Assembly (NCBI RefSeq): GCF_007670255.1
Contig: NZ_SZVS01000012.1
Coordinates: 1 to 64,000, forward strand
Origin: Paenarthrobacter nicotinovorans
GTDB taxonomy: Bacteria > Actinomycetota > Actinomycetes > Actinomycetales > Micrococcaceae
Direction of reading: 5' to 3'
DNA length: 64,000 bases
Shown piece by piece: positions 42,948 to 50,697 of this stretch; the first letter of the stretch is position 1; each line of letters begins with the position of its first letter. Below the pieces are notes generated by a model. That model saw only the letters and a program-made list of their open reading frames with translations. It was not told where the DNA came from and did not search any database. Made by a program: the position numbers and the translations under genes.

Positions 42948-44609
42948 TTACTTCTCCTGGCTTGGGGTGTGGTGAAGCTCCCGGACTTGTCCGTTGTCCA
43001 GATGCCACCGTGAATCGAGTCGGACGTTTTCCAGCAGGCGGCGATCGTGGGTGACCAGCAGGAGCGCACCATCGTAGCTTTCCAGTGCCTCTTCGAGCTG
43101 TTCGATCGCGGGCAGGTCCAGATGGTTGGTGGGCTCATCCAGGACCAGCAGGTTCACGCCCCGGGCCTGCAGCAAGGCGAGCGCAGCACGGGTCCGCTCC
43201 CCCGGGGACAGCGAGTCCCCGGTGCGCGAGGTGTGGTCTGCCTTGAGGCCAAACTTGGCAAGGAGGGTGCGGACGTCCGCGCTGTTCCAGTCCACCAGCA
43301 CAGCTTCCACGGCATCACCCAGCTGCTGGCCGCCGTCGAGCAGTCCTCGCGCCTGGTCGATTTCGCCGATGGCGACGGACGCACCCATGGAGGCTTCGCC
43401 GTCGTCGGGCTTCTGCGTTCCCAACAGCAGGCGCAGCAGCGTGGACTTGCCCGCGCCGTTGGGTCCGGTGATGCCGATCCGTTCCCCGCCATTGAGTTGC
43501 AGGTTGACCGGTCCCAGAGTGAAGTCGCCTTGGCGGGCGACGACGTCGCGCAAGGTGGCGACGACGGCACTTGAGCGGGGTGCCTGGCCGATGCTGAACT
43601 GGAGCTGCCACTCCTTGCGGGGCTCTTCCACCTCGGTGAGCCGGGCGATGCGGGACTCCATTTGCCGGACCTTCTGCGCCTGTTTCTCGGAGGATTCGGT
43701 ACTGGCGGCGCGACGGATCTTGTCGTTGTCCGGGTTCTTCTTCATGGCGTTCCGGACACCTTGTGAGCTCCACTCGCGCTGGGTGCGGGCGCGGGAGACG
43801 AGATCGGCCTTGGTGTTGGCGTATTCCTCGTAGCGCTCGCGGGCGTGCCGCTTGGCCACGGCGCGCTCTTCGAGGAAGGATTCGTAGCCGCCGTCGTAGA
43901 CTGCCACCGAGTTTTGGGCCAGGTCCAGTTCCACGACTGTCGTGACACAGCGGGCCAGGAATTCGCGGTCGTGGGACACCAGGACCACCCCACCACGCAA
44001 ACCCTGGACGAAAGCTTCAAGGCGTGCCAGTCCCTCGAGGTCGAGATCGTTGGTGGGCTCGTCCAGGAGCACCACATCGAAGCGGCTCAACAGCAACGCG
44101 GCCAGCGCCACCCGGGCCGCCTGCCCGCCGGAGAGGCCGGTCATCAGGGCGTCGGCGCCGACCTCGAGCCCGAGGTCCGCCAGGACAGCGGGGATGCGGT
44201 CCTCCAGGTCCGCCGCGCCGGAGGCCATCCAGCGGTCGAAGGCAAGGGAGTAGGCGTCATCAGCGCCGGGAGCCCCCGAGCCAAGCGCTTCGGCCGTGGT
44301 TTCCATCTCCAAGGTGGCTTGGGCGCAGCCGGTGCGGCGCGCGATATAGCCCGCGATCGTCTCGCCCTCCGTGCGCTCGTGTTCCTGCGGCAGCCAGCCC
44401 ACGAAAGCATCCGCGGGCGCCAGGCTGATGCTGCCTGCCTGTGGCTGGTCCACGCCGGCCAGGAGGCGAAGCAGAGTTGATTTACCGGCACCGTTCGCGC
44501 CCACGACGCCGACGACGTCGCCTGGCGCCACTGTGAGGGACAGTTTGGAAAAGAGTGTGCGGTGGCCATGACCACCGGCAAGTTCCTTGGCCACCAAGGT
44601 TGCAGTCAT
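42948..44609 (-). CDS. ABC-F family ATPase (ribosome-protection type candidate)
   Basis: 553 residues, two ATPase domains and no membrane helices. Walker A GANGAGKST and GPNGAGKST, signatures LSGGQAARVA and LSPGERTRAA, Walker B VVLLDEPTNDLD and LLVLDEPTNHLD. A basic helical linker lies between them (KRHARERYEEYANTK..). ABC-F proteins act on the ribosome, and several protect it from antibiotics. The ATG at 44609 has GGAGG seven bases upstream. The leader has a terminator hairpin (44672-44714), typical of attenuation-controlled resistance genes. Cotranscribed with the ABC exporter. Confidence 0.9.
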   Translation of the reverse strand: MTATLVAKELAGGHGHRTLFSKLSLTVAPGDVVGVVGANGAGKSTLLRLLAGVDQPQAGSISLAPADAFVGWLPQEHERTEGETIAGYIARRTGCAQATLEMETTAEALGSGAPGADDAYSLAFDRWMASGAADLEDRIPAVLADLGLEVGADALMTGLSGGQAARVALAALLLSRFDVVLLDEPTNDLDLEGLARLEAFVQGLRGGVVLVSHDREFLARCVTTVVELDLAQNSVAVYDGGYESFLEERAVAKRHARERYEEYANTKADLVSRARTQREWSSQGVRNAMKKNPDNDKIRRAASTESSEKQAQKVRQMESRIARLTEVEEPRKEWQLQFSIGQAPRSSAVVATLRDVVARQGDFTLGPVNLQLNGGERIGITGPNGAGKSTLLRLLLGTQKPDDGEASMGASVAIGEIDQARGLLDGGQQLGDAVEAVLVDWNSADVRTLLAKFGLKADHTSRTGDSLSPGERTRAALALLQARGVNLLVLDEPTNHLDLPAIEQLEEALESYDGALLLVTHDRRLLENVRLDSRWHLDNGQVRELHHTPSQEK

Positions 44610-44671
44610 TTGTCTATCCTCCAGCAAAGGGAACGCGGATGGTTCGGCCGCGATTCCCGCGGGCATGGAAA

Positions 44672-44714
44672 AACCCGCCGGTCCGGACTTGGGGGGTGTA
44701 CGGACCAGCGGGTT
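44672..44714 (-). terminator. Leader attenuator of the ABC-F gene
   Basis: On the minus strand AACCCGCTGGTCCG pairs with CGGACCGGCGGGTT (one mismatch) and is followed by TTTTTCC. It is a complete intrinsic terminator about 60 bases upstream of the ABC-F start codon, with no upstream minus-strand gene to terminate, so it should act as a transcription attenuator. Confidence 0.75.
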
Positions 44715-44723
44715 CAATTACCA

Positions 44724-44752
44724 AGCATAATTCAATGTGGCGACGGCGTAAA
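44724..44752 (-). promoter_or_regulatory. Candidate promoter of the ABC-F leader
   Basis: Minus-strand -35 TTTACG (44747-44752), 17-base spacer and -10 TATGCT (44724-44729). Transcription would start just before the attenuator hairpin. Confidence 0.4.
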
Positions 44753-44817
44753 ATCGATCTGTACTCCCACTTACAGCATTCCGCTGGTTTGCCGCGTCAC
44801 ATCACAGAGAGTTCCCC

Positions 44818-45540
44818 ATGCCCCTACAGTCCAAGGCGTTCCAGCGCTGGCTTCATGGCGTTGCGCCCGATGCCAGCACGGCGGACGTTTGCAGGATCGC
44901 CGGCATCAAGAGGACAACCTTGGCCCAGCAACTGGTCCGCGGCAAGGTGGCCGAATCCACGCTGGTGAGCATCAGCCGGGGTTTCAACATCAACCCTGTG
45001 CAGGCGCTGTCCACGTTCGACCTCTACTCCGACCTTCGCGGCGACCCCGTGCCGCCCACCCCCTGCGAGCTGGTGAGCCAGGTCGCCACCATCGACCTTT
45101 TGCGCGCTGTGGTCGAACGCAGCGAGCCCGGTTCCGGTCCCGCCGCTTCCCTTTCGGAACCGCCGCACCCTACGTCGGTGCGCAACTGGGTGGACGCGAT
45201 CGACGACGGCGAGCTGCGGCACCGGGTCAGCGACACCACGGGCATCGCTCCCCAGAACTTCTCCGCCCACCTGACAGCCAACCGGCTTCCACCGGAACTG
45301 GCGATCGCCACCTCGCGTGCTGCCGGCGTCGGCCCGGCGGGAGGCTTGGTGGCAGGGGGACTCATCACGGAAGCCGAGGCCGGATGGGCTCCCAATGCCC
45401 GCCGCGACGCTCTGGACCGGATGAGCCAAAGTGCACTGGTGACCCTTGCCGGTGAACGGCTTATGGCGTTGGGCAAGACTCTTCGCCGACAGGAACAAGA
45501 CCACGAACGTACTGAAAGAATTTGGGAGAACCTCGGATGA
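44818..45540 (+). CDS. HTH-containing regulator-like protein
   Basis: 240 residues. The N-terminal 55 residues look like a helix-turn-helix (DVCRIAGIKRTTLAQQLVRGKVAESTLVSISRGF), and a second, weaker HTH-like stretch lies at 115-165 (VRNWVDAIDDGELRHRVS). No effector domain is recognised. It is coupled to the following membrane protein (ATGA overlap) and is divergent from the ABC-F operon. Likely a regulator or partner of the membrane protein. Confidence 0.65.
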   Translation: MPLQSKAFQRWLHGVAPDASTADVCRIAGIKRTTLAQQLVRGKVAESTLVSISRGFNINPVQALSTFDLYSDLRGDPVPPTPCELVSQVATIDLLRAVVERSEPGSGPAASLSEPPHPTSVRNWVDAIDDGELRHRVSDTTGIAPQNFSAHLTANRLPPELAIATSRAAGVGPAGGLVAGGLITEAEAGWAPNARRDALDRMSQSALVTLAGERLMALGKTLRRQEQDHERTERIWENLG

Positions 45541-46244
45541 CGGCTGTCCTGCCCTGGGTCACGCTGGTAGTTTGCCTTGCGATCACTGTCGCACGGATAC
45601 CCAGCGCGCTGCGCGGGGAGAACCGCGTGGTGTTCTACATTTTTTCGTTGATCTCCCTCAGTATCCTCATCAGCATCGAAGCTCCCTACCTCGTGATTGA
45701 TGGTTGGTTGGGCGGGATGAACATCGGCAACCTGATTCTGCGCTTCCTGCTGTATGCCACGTTCTTCTTCATGGGCATCAAGATCGCCACGGCTTTCGGG
45801 TCGGAGTCCGCTTTACGGGCCATCCGTGGCCCTGTTGGCATCACCGTGGCCGCGATTGTGGGTGCCCTGACCATCTACTTTTTCCTCATTACGGACACGC
45901 GTGGCTCGTCGGCGGGAATGAGCGGGCTGGTGTGGGGACCGTCCTTGGAGGCCTACGCGTTCATGGGCCGCTTCTATCCGGGGTTCGTCGCCGCCTGCCT
46001 GCTACCGGCCATTTGGCGCACGGTGGTGAGCCAGGCCCCCGTGCTGCTGCGCGTGGCTTCGGGCTTGCTGCTCCTGGGTTTGTCGCTCCTTTTGCTGTCC
46101 CAGCTCTTTCCACTCATCCCCTTTTCGGAGGCCTGGTTGCGCGTCTTGATCAACTACTCCGCAGCCCTGTCTACGTGCATCGGATTGGCCGGAATCTGGT
46201 TCTCGAAGGCCTTCGCACGTCGCAAACGACGTCTCTCGGCGTAA
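45537..46244 (+). CDS. Seven-helix membrane protein, unknown function
   Basis: 235 residues with seven hydrophobic helices, starting WVTLVVCLAITVARI and ending AALSTCIGLAGIWF, plus a basic C-terminus. The ATG at 45537 overlaps the upstream stop and has GGGAG nine bases before it. HTH plus seven-helix gene pairs of this kind recur in actinobacteria (I recall the MAB_1171c-type family), without known function. Ends before a possible structured RNA region. Confidence 0.7.
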   Translation: MTAVLPWVTLVVCLAITVARIPSALRGENRVVFYIFSLISLSILISIEAPYLVIDGWLGGMNIGNLILRFLLYATFFFMGIKIATAFGSESALRAIRGPVGITVAAIVGALTIYFFLITDTRGSSAGMSGLVWGPSLEAYAFMGRFYPGFVAACLLPAIWRTVVSQAPVLLRVASGLLLLGLSLLLLSQLFPLIPFSEAWLRVLINYSAALSTCIGLAGIWFSKAFARRKRRLSA

Positions 46245-46248
46245 GACT

Positions 46249-46277
46249 TTCACAAAACCATTAGATCGTGGCACAAT
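46249..46277 (+). promoter_or_regulatory. Candidate promoter of a leader or small RNA
   Basis: -35 TTCACA (46249-46254), 17-base spacer and -10 CACAAT (46272-46277), just after the stop of the seven-helix protein gene. Confidence 0.35.
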
Positions 46278-46307
46278 CATGAATGTGTGAATGCGGCTGC
46301 AGCCTGA

Positions 46308-46414
46308 CACCGGAATCAGAGAACGGGTTTCCGGTGGATGTGGCGCCCACGTGAGCACAATTGGGGGGATGAGTGGTGGCGGGCTGTTGGGGACCGCCCC
46401 CACTCAGCCTTTTT
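46308..46414 (+). ncRNA. Candidate structured leader or small RNA ending in a terminator
   Basis: A hairpin CACCGGAA/TTCCGGTG (46308-46336) is followed by a strong intrinsic terminator (46370-46414). The region is 238 bases without a gene and lies upstream of an amino-acid ABC importer. It could be a small RNA, an attenuated leader or simply the terminator of the preceding operon. I do not recognise a known riboswitch class. Confidence 0.35.
46370..46414 (+). terminator. Intrinsic terminator
   Basis: Stem TGAGTGG(T)GGCGG with CCGCC(C)CCACTCA and then GCCTTTTT. A 15-codon ORF (ATG at 46369) overlaps it with its stop in the T run; I do not count this as a gene. Confidence 0.8.
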
Positions 46415-46482
46415 AACGCCACATTCGCCCGGCATCGGTGTCCACCGCAGAACCGTTCCCCTCGGGTGACTAAGATGGCTCC

Positions 46483-47298
46483 ATGAACAGCCTCCGCACC
46501 CGTCGTTCCGTCCTTGCCGCCACCCTGGCTTCCGCTGCCCTTGCCCTTTCGGCCTGCGGCGGAGGATCAGCACCGGCGCAGTCCGGCGGGGACACGTCCC
46601 TGTCAGACGTGAAGTCCAAGGGCGAATTGGTCATCGCCACCGAGGGTACCTACCGTCCGTTCAGCTTCCATGCCGAGGGCGCCGGCGACCTCACCGGATT
46701 CGACGTCGAAATCGCCAAGGCTGTGGCCGAAAAGCTCGGCGTCAAAGCGTCCTTCCAGGAGACCCAGTTCGACGGCATCTTCGCGGGCCTCGATTCCAAG
46801 CGCTTCGACACGATCGCCAACCAGATCTCCATCAACGATGAGCGCAAGGCCAAGTACGAATTCTCCAGCCCCTACACCATCTCCACCGGCGTAGTGGTCA
46901 CCAAGTCGGACAACTCCAGCATCAACAGCTTCGCCGACCTCAAGGGCAAGACCACCGCGCAGTCCCTGACCAGCAACTTCTACAAGATGGCCGTTGAAGC
47001 CGGCGCCAATGTCCAGGCCGTTGAAGGCTGGGCGCAGTCCGTCACCTTGGTCCAGCAGGGACGCGTTGACGCAACGGTGAACGACAAACTCACCTACCTG
47101 GATTACGCCAAGACCACTCCCGATTCCGGCCTGAAGGTTGCAGCGGAAGCACCGGACAAGACTGAGAGCGCGCTGGTCTTCCGCAAGGGTTCCACCGAGC
47201 TCACCAAGGCCGTGGACAAGGCTTTGGAAGACCTCCGTGCGGACGGAACGCTGGCGAAGATCTCGGACAAGTACTTCGGCGCGGACGTCACCAAATAG
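46483..47298 (+). CDS. Polar amino-acid ABC transporter substrate-binding lipoprotein
   Basis: 271 residues. The signal peptide ends in the lipobox LSAC near residue 24. The mature domain is of the SBP_bac_3 type: GTYRPFSFHAEGAGDLTGFDVEIAKAVA in parts, then DTIANQISINDERKAKYEFS and the late LAKISDKYFG. Family members bind glutamine, cystine, histidine or arginine; I cannot tell which. First gene of a three-gene importer. Confidence 0.92.
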   Translation: MNSLRTRRSVLAATLASAALALSACGGGSAPAQSGGDTSLSDVKSKGELVIATEGTYRPFSFHAEGAGDLTGFDVEIAKAVAEKLGVKASFQETQFDGIFAGLDSKRFDTIANQISINDERKAKYEFSSPYTISTGVVVTKSDNSSINSFADLKGKTTAQSLTSNFYKMAVEAGANVQAVEGWAQSVTLVQQGRVDATVNDKLTYLDYAKTTPDSGLKVAAEAPDKTESALVFRKGSTELTKAVDKALEDLRADGTLAKISDKYFGADVTK

Positions 47299-47958
47299 AT
47301 GAACTGGGACCTCGTCTGGAGTTCCTTCGGGCCGCTCATCACCGGGGCCGTGACCGGGACCATTCCGCTCACTCTGATGTCCTTCGCCTTCGGCCTGGTG
47401 CTTGCCTTGTTCGTGGCCTTGCTGCGGTTGAGTCCCAACGTCGTGCTCTCGGGAATCGGCCGTTTCTATGTGTCGGTCATCCGCGGCACTCCCCTGCTGG
47501 TGCAGCTGTTCGTGATCTTCTACGGCCTGCCCAGCGTTGGAGTGAAGCTTGATCCCTGGCCCAGTGCGGTCATCGCGTTTTCCTTGAACGTGGGCGGTTA
47601 CGCGGCCGAGATTATCCGGGCCGCCATCCTGTCCGTGCCCAAGGGGCAGTGGGAAGCCGGGCACACGATCGGCATGTCCAACCGGCAGACCCTGGTGCGG
47701 ATCATCCTCCCGCAGGCTGCCCGGGTCTCCGTTCCTCCGTTGTCCAACACCTTCATCTCACTGGTGAAGGACACGTCCCTTGCATCACTGATCCTGGTCA
47801 CCGAACTGTTCCGGAATGCCCAGCAGATCGCTGCTTTCAGCCAGGAGTTCATGGCCCTGTACCTGCAGGCAGCCCTGGTCTACTGGGTCATCTGCCTGGT
47901 CCTTTCCACAGCGCAGTCCGCGGTGGAAAGGAGATTGGACCGCTATGTCGCCCACTGA
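47299..47958 (+). CDS. Amino-acid ABC transporter permease
   Basis: 219-residue HisM/GlnP-type permease starting directly after the binding-protein stop. Five helices. The motif GGYAAEIIRAAILSVPKGQWEAG is the EAA-loop region, with RIILPQAARVSVPPLSN after it. Ends 14 bases inside the ATPase gene. Confidence 0.93.
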   Translation: MNWDLVWSSFGPLITGAVTGTIPLTLMSFAFGLVLALFVALLRLSPNVVLSGIGRFYVSVIRGTPLLVQLFVIFYGLPSVGVKLDPWPSAVIAFSLNVGGYAAEIIRAAILSVPKGQWEAGHTIGMSNRQTLVRIILPQAARVSVPPLSNTFISLVKDTSLASLILVTELFRNAQQIAAFSQEFMALYLQAALVYWVICLVLSTAQSAVERRLDRYVAH

Positions 47959-48733
47959 TCCGTCGAACATGGTCCTGGAGGCACGGAACCTCGCCAAGTC
48001 CTTTGGCAGCAACACCGTCTTGCGGGACATCGACATCGACATCCGCCGTGGACAAGTAGTGGCCCTGATCGGGCCCTCCGGCTCCGGGAAAACCACGGTC
48101 CTGCGCTCGCTCAACGGCTTGGAAATTCCCGACGGCGGTACGGTCACCTTCGGCGGCGGCGATGCCTCACAAGGTCTTGCCATCAATTTTGGGACCAAGG
48201 TGGGCAAGAGGGACATCGCCGCACTGCGCGACCGCAGCGCCATGGTTTTCCAGCACTACAACCTGTTCCCGCACATGACGGTGCTCAAGAACATCATCGA
48301 GGGCCCCGTCCAGGTACAGAAGCGTCCCAAGGCCGAGGTCATCGCCGAGGCCGAGCGCCTGCTGGAGCGTGTGGGTCTGGCTGACAAACGCGACGCTTAT
48401 CCCTTCGAGCTCTCCGGCGGCCAACAGCAGCGCGTGGGCATCGTCCGGGCGCTGGCCCTGAAACCCCAGCTCTTGTTGTTCGACGAGCCCACCTCAGCCC
48501 TGGATCCTGAACTGGTGGGCGATGTCCTGGGGGTCATCAAGGAGCTGGCGGAAGAAGGCTGGACCATGGTGATCGTGACCCACGAGCTGGCATTCGCCCA
48601 GCACGTGGCGGACGAGGTCATCTTCATGGACGGCGGAGTTGTGGTTGAACGCGGCCCCGCTGCCGAGGTGCTCCGGGCACCCCGGCAGGAGCGGACAAAA
48701 CTTTTCGTGAAACGACTCCAGCACGACGTCTGA
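47945..48733 (+). CDS. Amino-acid ABC transporter ATP-binding protein
   Basis: 262 residues of the GlnQ type: Walker A GPSGSGKTT, Q-loop VFQHYNLFPHMTV, LSGGQQQRVGI, Walker B LLLFDEPTSALDPE and H-loop VTHEL. The ATG at 47945 has AAGGAG upstream and overlaps the permease gene. A 15-residue insertion after the first strand (GGDASQGLAINFGTK) is slightly longer than usual. Completes the importer. Confidence 0.94.
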   Translation: MSPTDPSNMVLEARNLAKSFGSNTVLRDIDIDIRRGQVVALIGPSGSGKTTVLRSLNGLEIPDGGTVTFGGGDASQGLAINFGTKVGKRDIAALRDRSAMVFQHYNLFPHMTVLKNIIEGPVQVQKRPKAEVIAEAERLLERVGLADKRDAYPFELSGGQQQRVGIVRALALKPQLLLFDEPTSALDPELVGDVLGVIKELAEEGWTMVIVTHELAFAQHVADEVIFMDGGVVVERGPAAEVLRAPRQERTKLFVKRLQHDV

Positions 48734-48760
48734 GCTGGTTGGGGAACTATTGGGGGGACT

Positions 48761-49657
48761 TTGGACGAGACAAGCGTCAAAGCAGGGAGCCGAAAATCCC
48801 GGCGCACCACGCTCATCGTGGTGATCGTGGCCATCGCACTGGTAGCGGGAGGCTTCGGCACGTGGTTCGCGCTGTTCCGCCCCACCGGGGTCCAGCGGGC
48901 GGATGTTGAGCGCCTGGACAAACAACGCGGAATCGTGGACAACTCCATGAACCTTTACGATCCGCTGCTCCAGGAGTTCACGGCCCGCTATACCAACGTG
49001 GTGGCACAGGCGGACGAGGACCAGGAAAAAGACCAGGTGTTGAACCAGGAAAGCGAGCTGGTCAAACGCGAGTCGGAAGCCAACACCAGCAGGCTGAACG
49101 CCATGGCCGCCTCTCCGGTGGTCAAAGAAGACAGTGTGGCTGCCGCATTCCAACTGTTCAAAGAAAACTACGCCGCTGTCATCGCCTACAGCGACCAGCA
49201 GCTCATTAATACCGCCAACATCACCCGGTCGGTAGGAGGCCCCTGCGCACCGCTCCACAAGGACCTCAACGTGGCTGGCGAGAACTATTCGGCGGACTAC
49301 GTCAAGACCGCTGATGCGTGCCTGGAAGCATTGGCCGCCGCCAAAGACAAGGCAGATGAAGAGACAGTAGCGCTCCTCACCGGCATCGAAGGTGTGGTCA
49401 GAGGGCAACGGGACAAGCAGCAGGAGGTCCTGAATCAGACAGAACCCCTGGCCCGTTTGGCCAAGAGCACCACGGCAGGAGTTGCCCTTCTCGATATCAA
49501 CGATGCCTTGAATAAAGTGCGAACGACGTATGAGGACGCCGTCAAAGCCAAATCGACCAAACTGGTTGAGGACGCCAACTCATCCAATGCCGGGCTTGAA
49601 CGTGCCCTGAAATCCCGCCTGCAAAGTTTTGATGCAACCGGTCATGAGGGGAAGTAA
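48761..49657 (+). CDS. Membrane-anchored helical protein, paralog 1
   Basis: 298 residues from a TTG start with GGGGGG upstream. A single hydrophobic segment (about residues 15-37, TTLIVVIVAIALVAGGFG) then an extracytoplasmic, charged, mostly helical region with two cysteines (GGPCAPLHKD and TADACLEAL). Two bases separate it from a related gene. No known family. It follows the amino-acid importer and may be cotranscribed. Confidence 0.65.
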   Translation: MDETSVKAGSRKSRRTTLIVVIVAIALVAGGFGTWFALFRPTGVQRADVERLDKQRGIVDNSMNLYDPLLQEFTARYTNVVAQADEDQEKDQVLNQESELVKRESEANTSRLNAMAASPVVKEDSVAAAFQLFKENYAAVIAYSDQQLINTANITRSVGGPCAPLHKDLNVAGENYSADYVKTADACLEALAAAKDKADEETVALLTGIEGVVRGQRDKQQEVLNQTEPLARLAKSTTAGVALLDINDALNKVRTTYEDAVKAKSTKLVEDANSSNAGLERALKSRLQSFDATGHEGK

Positions 49658-49659
49658 CC

Positions 49660-50685
49660 ATGACGATTGAGCACCCCGCGACCAATCCCGCCCCAGCCCG
49701 TCCCCGCCGTCGGGCTATTTTGGCGATCAGCATCATTGTTGCCGTACTGGTGATCGCTGCCGCCGCCTTGGTGGCTGTCAATCAGTTCTCCAGCCAGCAG
49801 AAGAAGGAAAGTCTGGCATCACTGAAGGAGGACCGCCTGAACGCCTTGGGTGATGCCCGGAACAAAATCCAGCCGGCGGTCAACGCATATTTGGCGGCGT
49901 ACAAGAAAGCCCGCAACACTCCTGTCTCGCGGGACCAGGCCGTGCAGGACAGCCAAAAGGAAAAAGAGGAGTTCCAGCAGGCCACAACGTCTGCCCGCTC
50001 CGCCCTTCAGGAAGTGAAGTCGGGGAACGACTCCGGCGACAACCCCGTGGGAGTGGCGGTGCTGCAGCTGGTGGACTCTCACGAGCGCTACTTCGATTAC
50101 ATGGAGGGCTTGGTGGAGTCTTACCCGCAGTTTGATGGCCTTTTCCGCGAAGATGACGCCGCTGGATGCAACGGCTTGTTCGTGGGCTCCAAAGCGGCCA
50201 CACTGCGGGAACGCCAGACCCTCCTGGCCCAGGCCGCGGCTCCCTGCCGCAAGGCAGCCAGTGAGCTCAAGCAATCAAAGAACAACGCATACGTCGAGTT
50301 CGCCCGCACCTTCGACAAGCACGTGGCCGACCTCGAGGCACGCGCCGAGGTCACGGCGGCAGGCGAAGAGAAGTACGCGGAGTTCGTCCGCGCCAAGGAT
50401 GAGCTGGTCAAAAAAGCAGACGATGCCGAGGCCCGGAACGCACCAAGCGAAGAGGTGCTGAAAATCGCCGACGAAGCCAAAGCGGTCAACGCCCGGATCC
50501 GTGCCAACCGGTCCGAATTCGATTTCGCGGCAAAACGCTACCTGTCAGGCGTGAAAGAGATGCCCTCCCTCATCGAGAATGTTTTCTCCAAGGAAGTCGC
50601 CGCCGACATCAAGCACTTCGACTCCGTCATTCCGGCCCGCGTACAAATCCTGAAGGACAGCATCGACGTTCAGCTGGTGGAGTAG
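49660..50685 (+). CDS. Membrane-anchored helical protein, paralog 2
   Basis: 341 residues. Basic N-terminus, one helix (AILAISIIVAVLVIAAAALVA split by charged flanks, residues 20-42) and a long Lys/Glu/Ala-rich helical ectodomain. Two cysteines are spaced as in the upstream protein (DDAAGCNGLF and AAPCRKAASELK), which suggests a shared fold with one disulfide. No signal for cleavage, so probably anchored. Function unknown. Confidence 0.65.
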   Translation: MTIEHPATNPAPARPRRRAILAISIIVAVLVIAAAALVAVNQFSSQQKKESLASLKEDRLNALGDARNKIQPAVNAYLAAYKKARNTPVSRDQAVQDSQKEKEEFQQATTSARSALQEVKSGNDSGDNPVGVAVLQLVDSHERYFDYMEGLVESYPQFDGLFREDDAAGCNGLFVGSKAATLRERQTLLAQAAAPCRKAASELKQSKNNAYVEFARTFDKHVADLEARAEVTAAGEEKYAEFVRAKDELVKKADDAEARNAPSEEVLKIADEAKAVNARIRANRSEFDFAAKRYLSGVKEMPSLIENVFSKEVAADIKHFDSVIPARVQILKDSIDVQLVE

Positions 50686-50697
50686 CCTCCCCGGGGA

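Noticed and set aside
44610..44717. 36-codon N-terminal extension or leader peptide of the ABC-F protein
   Set aside because: It reads through the terminator hairpin, and the ATG at 44609 has a clear GGAGG site, so the extension is unlikely to be translated as part of the protein.
46369..46416. 15-codon ORF before the amino-acid importer
   Set aside because: It lies wholly in the terminator stem-loop and the purine run touches the start codon, leaving no proper spacing.
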